Part shown: positions 53,603 to 64,000 of the stretch, piece after piece
Layout of the letters: the number at the start of each line of letters is the position of its first letter
Numbering within the stretch: the first letter of the stretch is position 1
Assembly: GCA_963724625.1 (NCBI GenBank)
Contig: CAVRVO010000030.1
Coordinates: 124,001 to 188,000, forward strand
Length of the DNA stretch: 64,000 nucleotides
Direction: 5' to 3'
Source of the DNA: DATBVX01 sp963724625
Lineage (GTDB): Bacteria > Pseudomonadota > Gammaproteobacteria > Steroidobacterales > Steroidobacteraceae
Notes under the pieces: model-generated
Told to the model about the DNA's origin: nothing
The model's database searches: none
Seen by the model: only the letters and a program-made list of their open reading frames with translations
Made by a program: the position numbers and the translations under genes

Positions 53603-54054
53603 CCGATGGCGGTGGGCGAACTGATCCGGCCGAGCTGAAATCGGCCGGCCTGTTGCGCCGACTGGCCGCATTGTTCTACGACACGTTACTGCTGCTAGGC
53701 GTACTGATGACCGTGACATGGCTCCTTCTGCCGCTGACACGCGGCGAGGCCATCACGCACGAAACCGTCGGCGCCTTCGAATACCTGTATCGCGCCCTGC
53801 TCCTCGGTCTCGTCGTCGCCTACTACGGCTTCAGCTGGATACGATCGGGCCAGACGCTTGGAATGCTGGCGTGGAGGATCCGCGTGGTCCGCAGCGACGG
53901 CGGCCTATTGCGGTGGCGCGACGCGCTGTTGCGGCTCGCGGCCTCGATTCTGTCCTGGCTACCGGCAGGCCTTGGCTACTTCTGGATGCTGTTCGATCGC
54001 GACGACCTGACGTGGCACGATCGCCTCAGCCGCACTCGCGTGGTCCGAGTTTGA
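53599..54054 (+). CDS. RDD-family membrane protein
   Basis: 151 residues starting inside the stop of the DUF4340 gene (ATGA overlap). RDD signature: GLLRRLAALFYDTLLLLGVL (R, then D), WLLLPLTRGE, EYLYRALLLGLVVAYYGFSW, GQTLGMLAWRIRVVRSDGGL, LRWRDALLRLAASILSWLPA and LGYFWMLFDRDDLTWHDRLS-type ending. Three or four helices. Function unknown; some RDD proteins are linked to ion exchange. It converges on lptG with a 4-bp gap. Confidence 0.9.
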   Translation: MTDGGGRTDPAELKSAGLLRRLAALFYDTLLLLGVLMTVTWLLLPLTRGEAITHETVGAFEYLYRALLLGLVVAYYGFSWIRSGQTLGMLAWRIRVVRSDGGLLRWRDALLRLAASILSWLPAGLGYFWMLFDRDDLTWHDRLSRTRVVRV

Positions 54055-54058
54055 ATCG

Positions 54059-55129
54059 CTAACGCGTCCGCGCGATCAGGATCATGGTGAGCAGGGCCAG
54101 CGCTGCAGTCGGAATCCACGCCAGGATCATCGGATCGAGATTGAAGACGATGCTCCCGCTCTCCAACGTCCGCTGCACGAGAAAGAACGCAATGCCGATC
54201 AGCACCCCGATCACAATGCGCGCGCCCGCACCCGAGGAGCGCAACGGCCCCAGCGCAAAGGGTACGGCGAGAATCGCCACCATGATGATCGCGAAGGTGC
54301 GGGCGATTCGCGACCAGAACGCAAATAGATAGCTCTGCGCTTCCAGGCCGTTGGCGCGCAGGTGGCCGATGAGTCGCCACAGATCCAGCGACGGCAGCTG
54401 ACGCGGTTCACTCGCGGCGATACCGAGGAATCCGGGATTGACCTTGGTCTCGAGCTCGAGGTCCGTTCTTGGAGTCGCGACGACGTGATCGCCCTCGAAG
54501 CGAGTCTCGGTGTAGCCATCCAGCCGCCAGTGACCCGCTCTCTCGCCGAGGGTTGCACGACTCGCGTGACCGACCGTGAGCAAGACGAGCGGATTGGCAA
54601 AGCGGAACACATACACACCACCGAAGAGGTTGTCGCCCGATTGCTCGTGCACGCTGATGATGGTGTTGCCGTCCTTGAGCCAGGCGCTCCCCGACCCCGC
54701 GAAGCTCACATCCGAGAACTTGCTGAACGCCTTCTGCTGGCGCGCAAACTTCTGCACGGGTGGTGCGACCACTTCGCCTAGCAGTGCCGTCAGCATCGCG
54801 ATCAGCAGGCCCGCGATGCACGCCGAAACGGCGATGCGCAGCACCGACACGCCCGCCGCACGAATGACCACCAGCTCACTGCCGCGAGCCAGAATGCCGA
54901 GTCCCAGCAGGCCGCCGATGAGCACCGAGATCGGCATTAACTCGTAGGCCTGCTGCGGCAGATTCAGCACGGTGAACAGCAGCGCATCGCTCGCCCCGTA
55001 GCTGCCCACGCCGATGTCATCCTGCTGGCTGATGAAAACAAAGAGGCCGCCGAGCGTCAGCAGCACGCCGAGCACCATCGCGCTGTAGAGCAGGATCGTG
55101 CCGATGATGTAGCGATCGATGATTTTCAC
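54059..55129 (-). CDS. lptG: LPS export permease LptG
   Basis: 356 residues from GTG 55129 (VKIIDRYIIGTILLYSAMVL). The GTG overlaps the lptF stop (GTGA, 55126-55129), so translation is coupled. YjgP/YjgQ family: six membrane helices, with a periplasmic beta-jellyroll domain between helices 3 and 4 (about residues 130-260, VGHASRATLGERAGHWRLDG, TETRFEGDHVVATPRTDLEL). With LptF it forms the LptB2FG transporter that extracts LPS from the inner membrane. Confidence 0.95.
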   Translation of the reverse strand: MKIIDRYIIGTILLYSAMVLGVLLTLGGLFVFISQQDDIGVGSYGASDALLFTVLNLPQQAYELMPISVLIGGLLGLGILARGSELVVIRAAGVSVLRIAVSACIAGLLIAMLTALLGEVVAPPVQKFARQQKAFSKFSDVSFAGSGSAWLKDGNTIISVHEQSGDNLFGGVYVFRFANPLVLLTVGHASRATLGERAGHWRLDGYTETRFEGDHVVATPRTDLELETKVNPGFLGIAASEPRQLPSLDLWRLIGHLRANGLEAQSYLFAFWSRIARTFAIIMVAILAVPFALGPLRSSGAGARIVIGVLIGIAFFLVQRTLESGSIVFNLDPMILAWIPTAALALLTMILIARTR

Positions 55130-56220
55130 GCCGGCCGCCCCTGGGCTGGCCGCAGCCGCAGCCAGATCGTGCGTTGCATCAGCACGAAGAGCGCGAAAGC
55201 CACGATCAACCCATGCACCCACCACAACCCGATGGCGGGCGGGATGGTGCCGCGCGCCAGCCAGACTTTTGCCGCGGACAGCAGGTTCGAATAGACGAAA
55301 TACAGCAGGATCGCCAGGCCGATGCGCGCGTAGCGTCCCTGACGCGGCCGCAGGCGTGACAGTGGCACGGCCAGCAACGTGAGCACGAACGCCATGATCG
55401 GCATGGATAGGCGCCATTGCAGTTCCGCGACGTCTTCTGGCGCGCGGGACGCGAGCAACTCGGCCGTCGACTTGAGCTCGAGCTTGCTGGTCGTGAGCTC
55501 CGCTTCCGGCAGGCGCACCGGGATACCGTGCTCCTCGAATTCAGTGATCCGGAATTCGGGCCTGCCGGGAATTCCCTCGTAGCGACGTCCGTTCTGCAGC
55601 ACCAGCGTATGCAGCAGGCCGCCTTCACTCACCACGTGTCGCGCCTGGGCCGCGACGGCGATCTCCACCCGCTCGTCGTGGCTGCGCTTGACGAATACGT
55701 CGCGCAGGGTGCCGTCGGCGTCTACGCCGCCGGCGTAGAACACCGCGTCGGAGTCGCCAAACGTGTGAAACCGGCCCGGCTCGAGGTTGCCGAACTCCGC
55801 ATCACGCATCGCGACGCTGCGCAGCGACTGGACATGAGCGGCCGCCCTGGGTGCGAGTTCCAGTGCCAGCCAGCCCAGCAGGGCGGCGAGCAAGATAGTC
55901 AAGACGAGAATCGGGGCGCTTGAGCGAATTACGCTGACGCCGCAGGCCTGGATAGCGACCATCTCGCTCTCGTGATACAGCCGGCCGAAGGCCAGCACGA
56001 TGCCGAGAAGGAGTCCCACCGGGACCAGTACGGTGAGATTTTCAAGCGAACTGAAGCCGATCAGCGCCAGAACGACTTCGCGCGGGAAGCGATGCTCGGC
56101 CGCGCGGCTGAGCACCTGTGCCATCTGGTTGGTGACCAGTATGACCAGCAGCACGCCAGTGACAGCGAACCACGTCAGGGTCACTTCGCGCAGGATGTAG
56201 CGGTCGAGGATTCGCGGCAC
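55126..56220 (-). CDS. lptF: LPS export permease LptF
   Basis: 364 residues: MPRILDRYILREVTLTWFAV, TGVLLVILVTNQMAQVLSRA, SSLENLTVLVPVGLLLGIVL, ALGRLYHESEMVAIQACGVS-type coupling region, then the jellyroll domain and C-terminal helices (LQWRLSMPIMAFVLTLLAVP, IGLAILLYFVYSNLLSAAKV). Partner of LptG. Divergent from pepA across a 215-bp intergenic region, the arrangement found in E. coli (lptF/pepA). Confidence 0.95.
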   Translation of the reverse strand: MPRILDRYILREVTLTWFAVTGVLLVILVTNQMAQVLSRAAEHRFPREVVLALIGFSSLENLTVLVPVGLLLGIVLAFGRLYHESEMVAIQACGVSVIRSSAPILVLTILLAALLGWLALELAPRAAAHVQSLRSVAMRDAEFGNLEPGRFHTFGDSDAVFYAGGVDADGTLRDVFVKRSHDERVEIAVAAQARHVVSEGGLLHTLVLQNGRRYEGIPGRPEFRITEFEEHGIPVRLPEAELTTSKLELKSTAELLASRAPEDVAELQWRLSMPIMAFVLTLLAVPLSRLRPRQGRYARIGLAILLYFVYSNLLSAAKVWLARGTIPPAIGLWWVHGLIVAFALFVLMQRTIWLRLRPAQGRPA

Positions 56221-56391
56221 TCAGGTCACCGGTGGCTGTGGCCGCACGCGCAAATTGAGTACACTAGCGCGCCATGCGTCGAGCAGCCTGCCGGCCGCGA
56301 TTACAGCGATAACGACTGCGACGGCAGGAGTCAAAAGGCCGGGGCGACATCGGCGGTTACGTTAAACCACCAGCGCGCGTGGCTCAATCGG

Positions 56392-56405
56392 CTTGAGGGC
56401 TCAAG
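56392..56405. promoter_or_regulatory. 14-bp palindrome upstream of pepA
   Basis: CTTGAG-GG-CTCAAG is a perfect 6-bp inverted repeat, 31 bp before the pepA start in the divergent lptF-pepA interval. It could be an operator or a weak hairpin. PepA itself autoregulates in E. coli, but no specific site can be recognised here. The same interval holds a TACACT hexamer at 56260-56265 as a possible pepA -10. Confidence 0.25.
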
Positions 56406-56435
56406 AGCTGCCGCCAGTGTCTGAAGGGATCGCTT

Positions 56436-57932
56436 ATGCAGTTGAAGGCGGTTACAGGATCGGCCGCGCCGAAGCGCAGTGAGTGTGCAGTTCTGGGCGT
56501 GTTCGAGGGGCACGAGCTCGCCAGCGCGACGCTTGCCTTCGACCGCCGTCACGGGCGGCGCATCGCGACGCTGTTGCGACGGGGTGATTTCCCCGCGCGT
56601 CTGGGCGATGCGTTTCTCCTTTCGGATCTCGGCGAGGGACAGGCGCGCGCCCTGCTGGTGGGACTCGGACCGCGCAAGACTTACAACCGCAAGGCCTACC
56701 GACGCGCCCTGCAGGCGGCGCTACAGACCCTGACGCGCACCGGCGTAAAACACGCCGTGGTCTGGCTGACACTGGAGCCGGTGCCGGGAGTCGATCCGTA
56801 CTACGCCGGGCGCTTCGCAGCCGAGGCAGCCGCGAATGTTCTATATCGCATCCCGGATCTGAAGACCGGTGCCAAACCCGCTCCTCCGGCACTGGGCCGC
56901 CTCACTTTGGTGCTCGCGGATGCAGTTGCGGCACGGGCAGCGCAGCAGGGACTCAATGACGGCGCGGCCATTGCAGATGGCATGAAGGTGACGCGTGATC
57001 TCGCCAATCTGCCGGCCAATGTCTGCACGCCGCGCCATCTCGGTCGCGCAGCTCGCAAGCTCGGCAAGAAGCATCGAGCCCTCAAGGTAAAGGTGCTCGA
57101 ACGCCGTGCGATCGAGCGGCTGCGCATGGGCGCGTTCCTTTCCGTGACGCATGGGAGCGATGAGCCGCCCCAGCTGATCGTGCTCGAGTATCGCGGTGCG
57201 CGGCGCAGCTCGGCCCCGATCGCGCTGATCGGCAAGGGCATTACGTTCGACAGCGGCGGCATCTCGCTCAAGGATCCCGCCGGCATGGACGAAATGAAGT
57301 TCGACATGAGCGGCGCGGCGAGCGTGCTCGGAACCTTCGCCAGCGCGGCGGCAATGCGGCTGCCGCTCAATCTCGTCGGCATCATTCCCGCCTGCGAGAA
57401 CCTGCCGAACGGCCGTGCTACGAAGCCCGGCGACATCGTGCGCAGCATGTCGGGCCAGACCGTCGAAGTGCTGAACACCGATGCCGAAGGGCGCCTCATC
57501 CTCGCCGATGCGCTGACCTATGTGCGCCGCTTCAAGCCCGCCGCGGTGGTTGACGTTGCGACCCTTACCGGCGCGTGCGTCGTCGCTCTGGGGGCTCACT
57601 TCGCCGGACTCATGTCGGCCGACGCAGAGCTCAACGAGGAGCTGGCGAGCGCCGGCGAGCGTGCCGACGATCGCGCCTGGCGCATGCCGCTGGTCGAGGA
57701 ATATGGGGAACAGCTCAAGAGCAATTTCGCCGACATGGCAAACACGGGCGGCCGCGAGGGGGGTGCGATCACGGCAGCGTGCTTTCTGTCGAAGTTCGCG
57801 CAAGGCATGCGCTGGGCGCACCTCGACATCGCCGGGGTCGCCTGGCTCACCGGGGCACAGAAGGGCAGCACGGGCCGGCCGGTGCCTCTGTTGGTCGATT
57901 TTCTCCTCAGTCGCGCCCGCAAGGCCGCCTGA
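56436..57932 (+). CDS. pepA: leucyl aminopeptidase (M17)
   Basis: 498 residues. The C-terminal catalytic domain is canonical: GKGITFDSGGISLKDPAGMD, EMKFDMSGAASVLGTF, NLPNGRATKPGDIVRSMSGQ and the signature NTDAEGRLILADAL, with VATLTGACVVALG after it. Lys, Asp and Glu metal ligands are in place. The N-terminal macro-like domain spans residues about 1-160. A cytosolic two-metal peptidase that trims N-terminal residues; in E. coli it also binds DNA. Followed by holC and valS, the standard order. Confidence 0.96.
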   Translation: MQLKAVTGSAAPKRSECAVLGVFEGHELASATLAFDRRHGRRIATLLRRGDFPARLGDAFLLSDLGEGQARALLVGLGPRKTYNRKAYRRALQAALQTLTRTGVKHAVVWLTLEPVPGVDPYYAGRFAAEAAANVLYRIPDLKTGAKPAPPALGRLTLVLADAVAARAAQQGLNDGAAIADGMKVTRDLANLPANVCTPRHLGRAARKLGKKHRALKVKVLERRAIERLRMGAFLSVTHGSDEPPQLIVLEYRGARRSSAPIALIGKGITFDSGGISLKDPAGMDEMKFDMSGAASVLGTFASAAAMRLPLNLVGIIPACENLPNGRATKPGDIVRSMSGQTVEVLNTDAEGRLILADALTYVRRFKPAAVVDVATLTGACVVALGAHFAGLMSADAELNEELASAGERADDRAWRMPLVEEYGEQLKSNFADMANTGGREGGAITAACFLSKFAQGMRWAHLDIAGVAWLTGAQKGSTGRPVPLLVDFLLSRARKAA

Positions 57933-57950
57933 GTCGGGCGGAGAGTCGGT

Positions 57951-58398
57951 CTGACGCGCGTCGATTTCTATGTGCTCGAGGAAGCGGATGCCGGCGCACG
58001 CCGGCGTCTCGCATGCCGCCTCGCGGAAAAGGCTTTCGCCCAGTCGCATCGCGTCCTGATGCTGACGGCTGACGACGATGAAGCCCGCCAGCTCGATGAC
58101 CTGTTGTGGACCTTCCGGGACCGCAGCTTTGTGCCACACGAGCTGGCAGCTCCAGGCAAGACCGAGCCAGGCGCGCGTGCTGATCGGCACGCCGGAGTCG
58201 GCGGCGGGGACCAGCGCTGATATCCTCGTTAACGCCTCGGACCGGATGCCTGAGGGCCCAGAGCGATTTGCGCGTATCGTGGAAGCGGTTGACGGCGAGC
58301 CGACGCGTCGCCAGGCAGGACGCGAACGCTATCGTGCCTATCGTGAACGAGGTCTGAGTCTCGAATCGCATAACGTCAGTGCCAGTCATGAAATCTGA
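57951..58398 (+). CDS. holC: DNA polymerase III chi subunit HolC, CTG start, single-base frameshift near 58170
   Basis: Homologues begin MTRVDFYVL; here the codons are CTG ACG CGC GTC GAT TTC TAT, so translation probably starts at CTG 57951, with GGAGAG five bases upstream (the next GTG, 57972, would cut seven conserved residues). The first frame gives LEEADAGARRRLACRLAEKA, SHRVLMLTADDDEARQLDDL, LWTFRDRSFVPHELAAPG. Removing one G at 58170-58171 continues with ARVLIGTPESAAGTSADILV, NASDRMPEGPERFARIVEAV and RERYRAYRERGLSLESHNVS to 58398, about 148 residues. HolC links the clamp loader to SSB. It lies between pepA and valS, as expected. Confidence 0.85.
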
Positions 58399-58657
58399 AA
58401 GGCCGGGCAACGAGGAAATGATTCCGACCCTGACGGAGATCGTCGAGCTCGAGGGACCGGCGATCGATCCACAGGTCCTCGAGGTCCTGCACACCGAGAT
58501 CTCCGCGCGCGTCATGCGGCTCGCAGAGGAACTGATGCGCGAGGCCAGCCGCGACCTCGAGAGCATCCTGCTCAAGCGGGTATGCGACCAGCTGCGCGTT
58601 CGCCTGCCCGAAATCGTGGAGGATGCCGTACGCGAGTATCTGGGTACGGAGTTCTGA
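58388..58657 (+). CDS. conserved-context small helical protein between holC and valS
   Basis: 89 residues from ATG 58388 (a GTG at 58379 is also possible). Acidic N-terminus (ERPGNEEMIPTLTEIVELEG), then long amphipathic helices (DPQVLEVLHTEISARVMRLA, EELMREASRDLESILLKRVC, LRVRLPEIVEDAVREYLG). No signal peptide or known motif. It overlaps the restored holC end by 11 bases and precedes valS by 24, so it is co-transcribed. Function not recognised. Confidence 0.75.
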   Translation: MKSERPGNEEMIPTLTEIVELEGPAIDPQVLEVLHTEISARVMRLAEELMREASRDLESILLKRVCDQLRVRLPEIVEDAVREYLGTEF

Positions 58658-58681
58658 TCGGGCGCTGCGTTCTTGGGATCG

Positions 58682-61477
<2,796 letters not shown>

Positions 61478-61553
61478 AGGTCGGGGTTCCTGGCCCTGAC
61501 TGCGCTATCCTCGCTGCGGGCCTCGCTGCGAGCACTGAGCCGGTAGCCACTTG

Positions 61554-62525
61554 ATGTTGCAAGTTTCCGATCGCAACGATGATCGCGTCCTTCACGGTGG
61601 CCCCCTGCCACGCGAACGACTGCGCGCGACTCTGGATCAGCTCAATCGCGTGATCCTGGGCAAGGATGCCGAGATTCGCCTCTGCATGGCGTGCCTGCTG
61701 GCACGCGGCCATCTGCTCATCGAGGATATTCCCGGTGTCGGCAAGACCACCCTCGCCCACGCTCTCGCGCAGACGTTGGGACTCACTTACCAGCGTATTC
61801 AGTTCACCAGCGACCTGCTTCCGGCCGACATCATCGGCGTCTCGATCTTTGATCGCGCCGGCAGCCGCTTCGAATTCCAGCGCGGCCCGATCTTTGCGCA
61901 GCTGGTGCTTGCAGACGAGGTGAATCGCGCGACGCCGAAGGCGCAGAGCGCGCTCCTCGAAGCCATGGAGGAGCAACAGGTGACCGTCGATGGACGCAGT
62001 CACCCTTTACCGGATCCCTTCTTTGTCATTGCGACACAGAACCCCATCGAACAGGTGGGCACCTTTCCCCTGCCCGAATCGCAGCTCGACCGCTTCCTGA
62101 TGCGCATCGAGCTGGGCTATCCCGATTCCGCGCACGAGCGCCAGCTCCTCATGGGGCAGGATCGACGCGCATTGCTCGCAACCCTGGGCGCGACTTTGAC
62201 GACAGCGGATCTCGAGCTACTACAAGCCGGTGTCAGCAAAGTGCATACGGCCCCGGCGCTCCTCGACTACGTGCAGGCTCTCGTCGCCTACACGCGCGCC
62301 AGCGGCGAGTTCATGACTGGCCTGTCGCCGCGCGCCGCCATTGGGCTGCTGCGCGCCAGTCAGAGCTGGGCATTGCTCGCGGGCCGTGCCGCCGCAGTTC
62401 CCGAGGACGTGCAGGCGGTACTGCCCGCAGTGGTCGGGCATCGCCTGCGCATTTCCGGCGAGTCGGGCACGACTGCTCCGCAAAGCACCGGGCGCGACAT
62501 CATCGAGAGCGTGCCAATTCCCTAG
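61554..62525 (+). CDS. MoxR-family AAA+ ATPase
   Basis: 323 residues from ATG 61554. Walker A EDIPGVGKTTLAHALAQTLG, FTSDLLPADIIGVSIFDRAG, Walker B QLVLADEVNRATPKAQSALL, sensor VIATQNPIEQVGTFPLPESQ and LDRFLMRIELGYPDSAHERQ, then the lid (GLSPRAAIGLLRASQSWALL). MoxR ATPases act as chaperones with DUF58/VWA proteins. Its stop codon TAG (62523-62525) straddles the left end of the inserted 267-bp element; TA is the target and G the first base of the element, so the original stop was probably TAA. Confidence 0.95.
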   Translation: MLQVSDRNDDRVLHGGPLPRERLRATLDQLNRVILGKDAEIRLCMACLLARGHLLIEDIPGVGKTTLAHALAQTLGLTYQRIQFTSDLLPADIIGVSIFDRAGSRFEFQRGPIFAQLVLADEVNRATPKAQSALLEAMEEQQVTVDGRSHPLPDPFFVIATQNPIEQVGTFPLPESQLDRFLMRIELGYPDSAHERQLLMGQDRRALLATLGATLTTADLELLQAGVSKVHTAPALLDYVQALVAYTRASGEFMTGLSPRAAIGLLRASQSWALLAGRAAAVPEDVQAVLPAVVGHRLRISGESGTTAPQSTGRDIIESVPIP

Positions 62526-62791
62526 GGCAGCTCTGCACAGGTTTCATGGTGCGCGTTACGTCGCCAACGGTGCAGATGCTAGGCGCACTGTGCAGCCAAT
62601 GGTCGATTCCATTGGCAAGCGGTGCAACGAAGCAGCTGCCCGTTCGCGACGTAACCCTTACGGGACCGGTCTCGGCAAGCTTCTGGCGTCGTTGCGAGTC
62701 TTGTCGATATCGACATATCAACTGCGCCTCGCGCCTAGCCAGAAGCTTGCGGAGCCACGGTCGCGCCCACGAAACCTGTGCAGAGCTGCCC
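62525..62791. mobile_element. 267-bp MITE-like inverted-repeat element between moxR and the DUF58 gene
   Basis: The ends form a perfect 21-bp inverted repeat starting GGGCAGCTCTGCACAGG, with weaker symmetry for about 70 bp (inner block GCTAGGCGC on both arms). TA dinucleotides flank both ends (62523-62524, 62792-62793). The centre is full of smaller palindromes: GCCAATGG/CCATTGGC (62595-62616), GTTACGTCGC/GCGACGTAAC, and TGTCGATATCGACA (62702-62715). It has no coding capacity. The right arm recurs alone at 26648-26716. The CTCTGCACA end resembles those of some IS5-type elements (from memory, unverified). Confidence 0.75.
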
Positions 62792-62798
62792 TAACGTA

Positions 62799-63785
62799 AT
62801 GCCGATCTCGCGCCTGCGTGCCACCGTAGCCGATCGCGTTCAGCGCTGGGCGCGCCGGCGCCAGGGACCTGACCACGCGCCGCTTACGCTGGACCGGCGT
62901 CGCATCTACATCCTTCCGACCAAGTTCGGCGTTGTGTACGGCATCATGACCTTCGTGATGCTGCTCGGCTCGATGAACTACAACAACAGCCTCGGATTCG
63001 CATTGACGTTCCTGCTGGTGGGACTCGGGCTCGTCGCCATGCATCACTGCCACCGCAATTTGGCTGGACTCGTGATTGGCCACGTTCAGGCGGGCGAGGC
63101 ATTTGCCGGCGGGTCGTTGAAGCTGGCAGTCGGCTGCGAGAACCCTGGTGCGGTGGCGCGTGTTGGTTTGCGCTTCGAATGCCGCGACGCCGTTGCCGAC
63201 GTCGCGCATGTGGCCCCGGCCGCGCCGGCGCTCGCGACGCTGGAACTCCCGACCGAAAGCCGCGGCATGCTGCTCATCGATCGCATCTCGGTGAGCACCG
63301 GCTTTCCGCTCGGCCTGTTTCGTGCGTGGAGCTGGATTTACCTGCCTGTCGAGGCCGTCATCTACCCGAAAGCCACCGGGAACCAGAGTCCGCCGCCGAG
63401 CCTGGAAACGGATCGGGGCACTCTCGGCCTCATGCATCGGGGCGATGAGGACTTCCGGGGGTTTCGCAGCTACCACCCCGGCGATTCGCCCCGCCACATC
63501 GCATGGAAGGCCCTGGCGCGCGGAGCTCCCCTGCTGGTCAAGGACCACGCAGGCGCCACACGCGCGCCGCTGATCTTCGATCTCGACCATGTGCAGGGCC
63601 GCGACCTCGAGAGTCGCCTATCGCAGCTGTGTCGCTGGATCGTCACCGCTGATCTGCAACTGAATCCGTTCGGATTGGCGTTGCCCGGTGAACGAATTGC
63701 CCCGCAGAGTGGCGCCCGCCATCGCCGACGTTGTCTCAAGGCACTGGCTTTGTTCGGCACGGAGTCTGGCGATGCTGCGCGCTGA
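62799..63785 (+). CDS. DUF58-domain membrane protein
   Basis: 328 residues from ATG 62799 (MPISRLRATVADRVQRWARR). Two adjacent helices (FGVVYGIMTFVMLLGSMNYN, SLGFALTFLLVGLGLVAMHH) anchor a cytoplasmic domain that ends in the DUF58 signature FRGFRSYHPGDSPRHIAWKA. Partner of MoxR ATPases. The element at 62525-62791 now separates it from moxR; no clear ribosome site is left in the 7 bp between that element and the ATG. It overlaps the TgpA start by 13 bases. Confidence 0.92.
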   Translation: MPISRLRATVADRVQRWARRRQGPDHAPLTLDRRRIYILPTKFGVVYGIMTFVMLLGSMNYNNSLGFALTFLLVGLGLVAMHHCHRNLAGLVIGHVQAGEAFAGGSLKLAVGCENPGAVARVGLRFECRDAVADVAHVAPAAPALATLELPTESRGMLLIDRISVSTGFPLGLFRAWSWIYLPVEAVIYPKATGNQSPPPSLETDRGTLGLMHRGDEDFRGFRSYHPGDSPRHIAWKALARGAPLLVKDHAGATRAPLIFDLDHVQGRDLESRLSQLCRWIVTADLQLNPFGLALPGERIAPQSGARHRRRCLKALALFGTESGDAAR

Positions 63786-64000
63786 GCGACGCCTGTGGCT
63801 GCAGATGCCGCTGGTCTGGACACTGGCGAGCGTGGTTGCCGCGGTCGCCCTGCACACGAGTCACCTGCCGCTCTGGGCGCTCGCCGCGTTCACGCTTCTG
63901 GTGCTGTGGCGCGTAGTGATTGGCCTGCACGGTTCGCGATTGCCATCGGCGCCACTGCGCATCATCGCCGTCCTCGCGGTCGTCTCCGCGGTGTTCCTGA
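63773..64000 (+). CDS. TgpA-like transglutaminase-domain membrane protein (DUF3488), N-terminal part
   Basis: Only the first 76 residues are in the window, starting MLRAERRLWLQMPLVWTLAS. Three hydrophobic helices are visible (LVWTLASVVAAVALHTSHLP, LWALAAFTLLVLWRVVIGLH, APLRIIAVLAVVSAVFL). Position after MoxR and DUF58 genes, with overlapping start, is that of TgpA (DUF3488 plus transglutaminase core). The catalytic domain lies beyond the window edge, so the call rests mainly on context. Confidence 0.7.

Overview
The window looks like a chromosomal segment of a GC-rich gammaproteobacterium. The housekeeping gene order (rpsP-rimM-trmD-rplS; amiC-mutL-miaA-hfq-hflX-hflK-hflC-purA; rnr-rlmB-rpsF-rpsR-rplI-dnaB-alr; pcnB-folK-panB-panC; lptF/lptG beside pepA-holC-valS) is the gammaproteobacterial one. 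The family cannot be fixed by eye; a Steroidobacteraceae/Nevskiales-like lineage is a guess.

Layout. 1-4450: a cut-off PQQ sugar dehydrogenase, the rpsP-rplS ribosomal operon and ffh, all on the minus strand. 4564-9982: a CNNM/CorC-type membrane protein, radA (minus), and a Ser/Thr kinase - PP2C phosphatase - FHA operon. 9983-30048: almost entirely minus-strand housekeeping genes, interrupted only by a plus-strand tRNA-Leu(CAG), from NAD(P)HX repair (nnr) and tsaE down to dnaB and alr. 30108-35541: queG and the pcnB-folK-dNK-panB-panC run. 35611-35686: tRNA-Glu(CTC). 35687-44104: an accessory block, described below. 44106-48601: a GT39-type glycosyltransferase, an unrecognised protein, a VOC protein, cytochrome c' and cytochrome b561. 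48829-54054: a Gld-like ABC exporter operon with DUF4340 and RDD proteins. 54059-64000: lptG/lptF, pepA, holC, valS and a MoxR-DUF58-TgpA run.

The most interesting part is 35.6-44.1 kb. Directly downstream of tRNA-Glu lies a block encoding a complete-looking extracellular electron transfer conduit: a NapC/CymA-like tetraheme quinol dehydrogenase, a diheme c4-like cytochrome, a lipoprotein OmcA/MtrC-family decaheme cytochrome, an MtrA/DmsE-family decaheme cytochrome and an MtrB-type porin carrying a CKYC motif. That is 26 c-type hemes. The block ends in an imperfect (28/31) direct repeat of the 3' end of tRNA-Glu, the signature of site-specific integration at a tRNA gene, and it begins with a PQQ-propeller gene fragment cut off at the tRNA boundary. 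No integrase is present, so the block looks like a fixed or decayed island.

Two other global signals stand out. First, about twelve genes, including tsaE, mutL and holC, carry one single-base indel each. Because several are normally essential, residual assembly error is the likeliest cause; I give restored gene boundaries. Second, a 267-bp inverted-repeat element with TA flanks sits between moxR and the DUF58 gene, and one arm of the same element lies between mutL and amiC.

No stretch longer than 300 bp lacks a gene. No CRISPR array, rRNA, transposase or integrase was seen.
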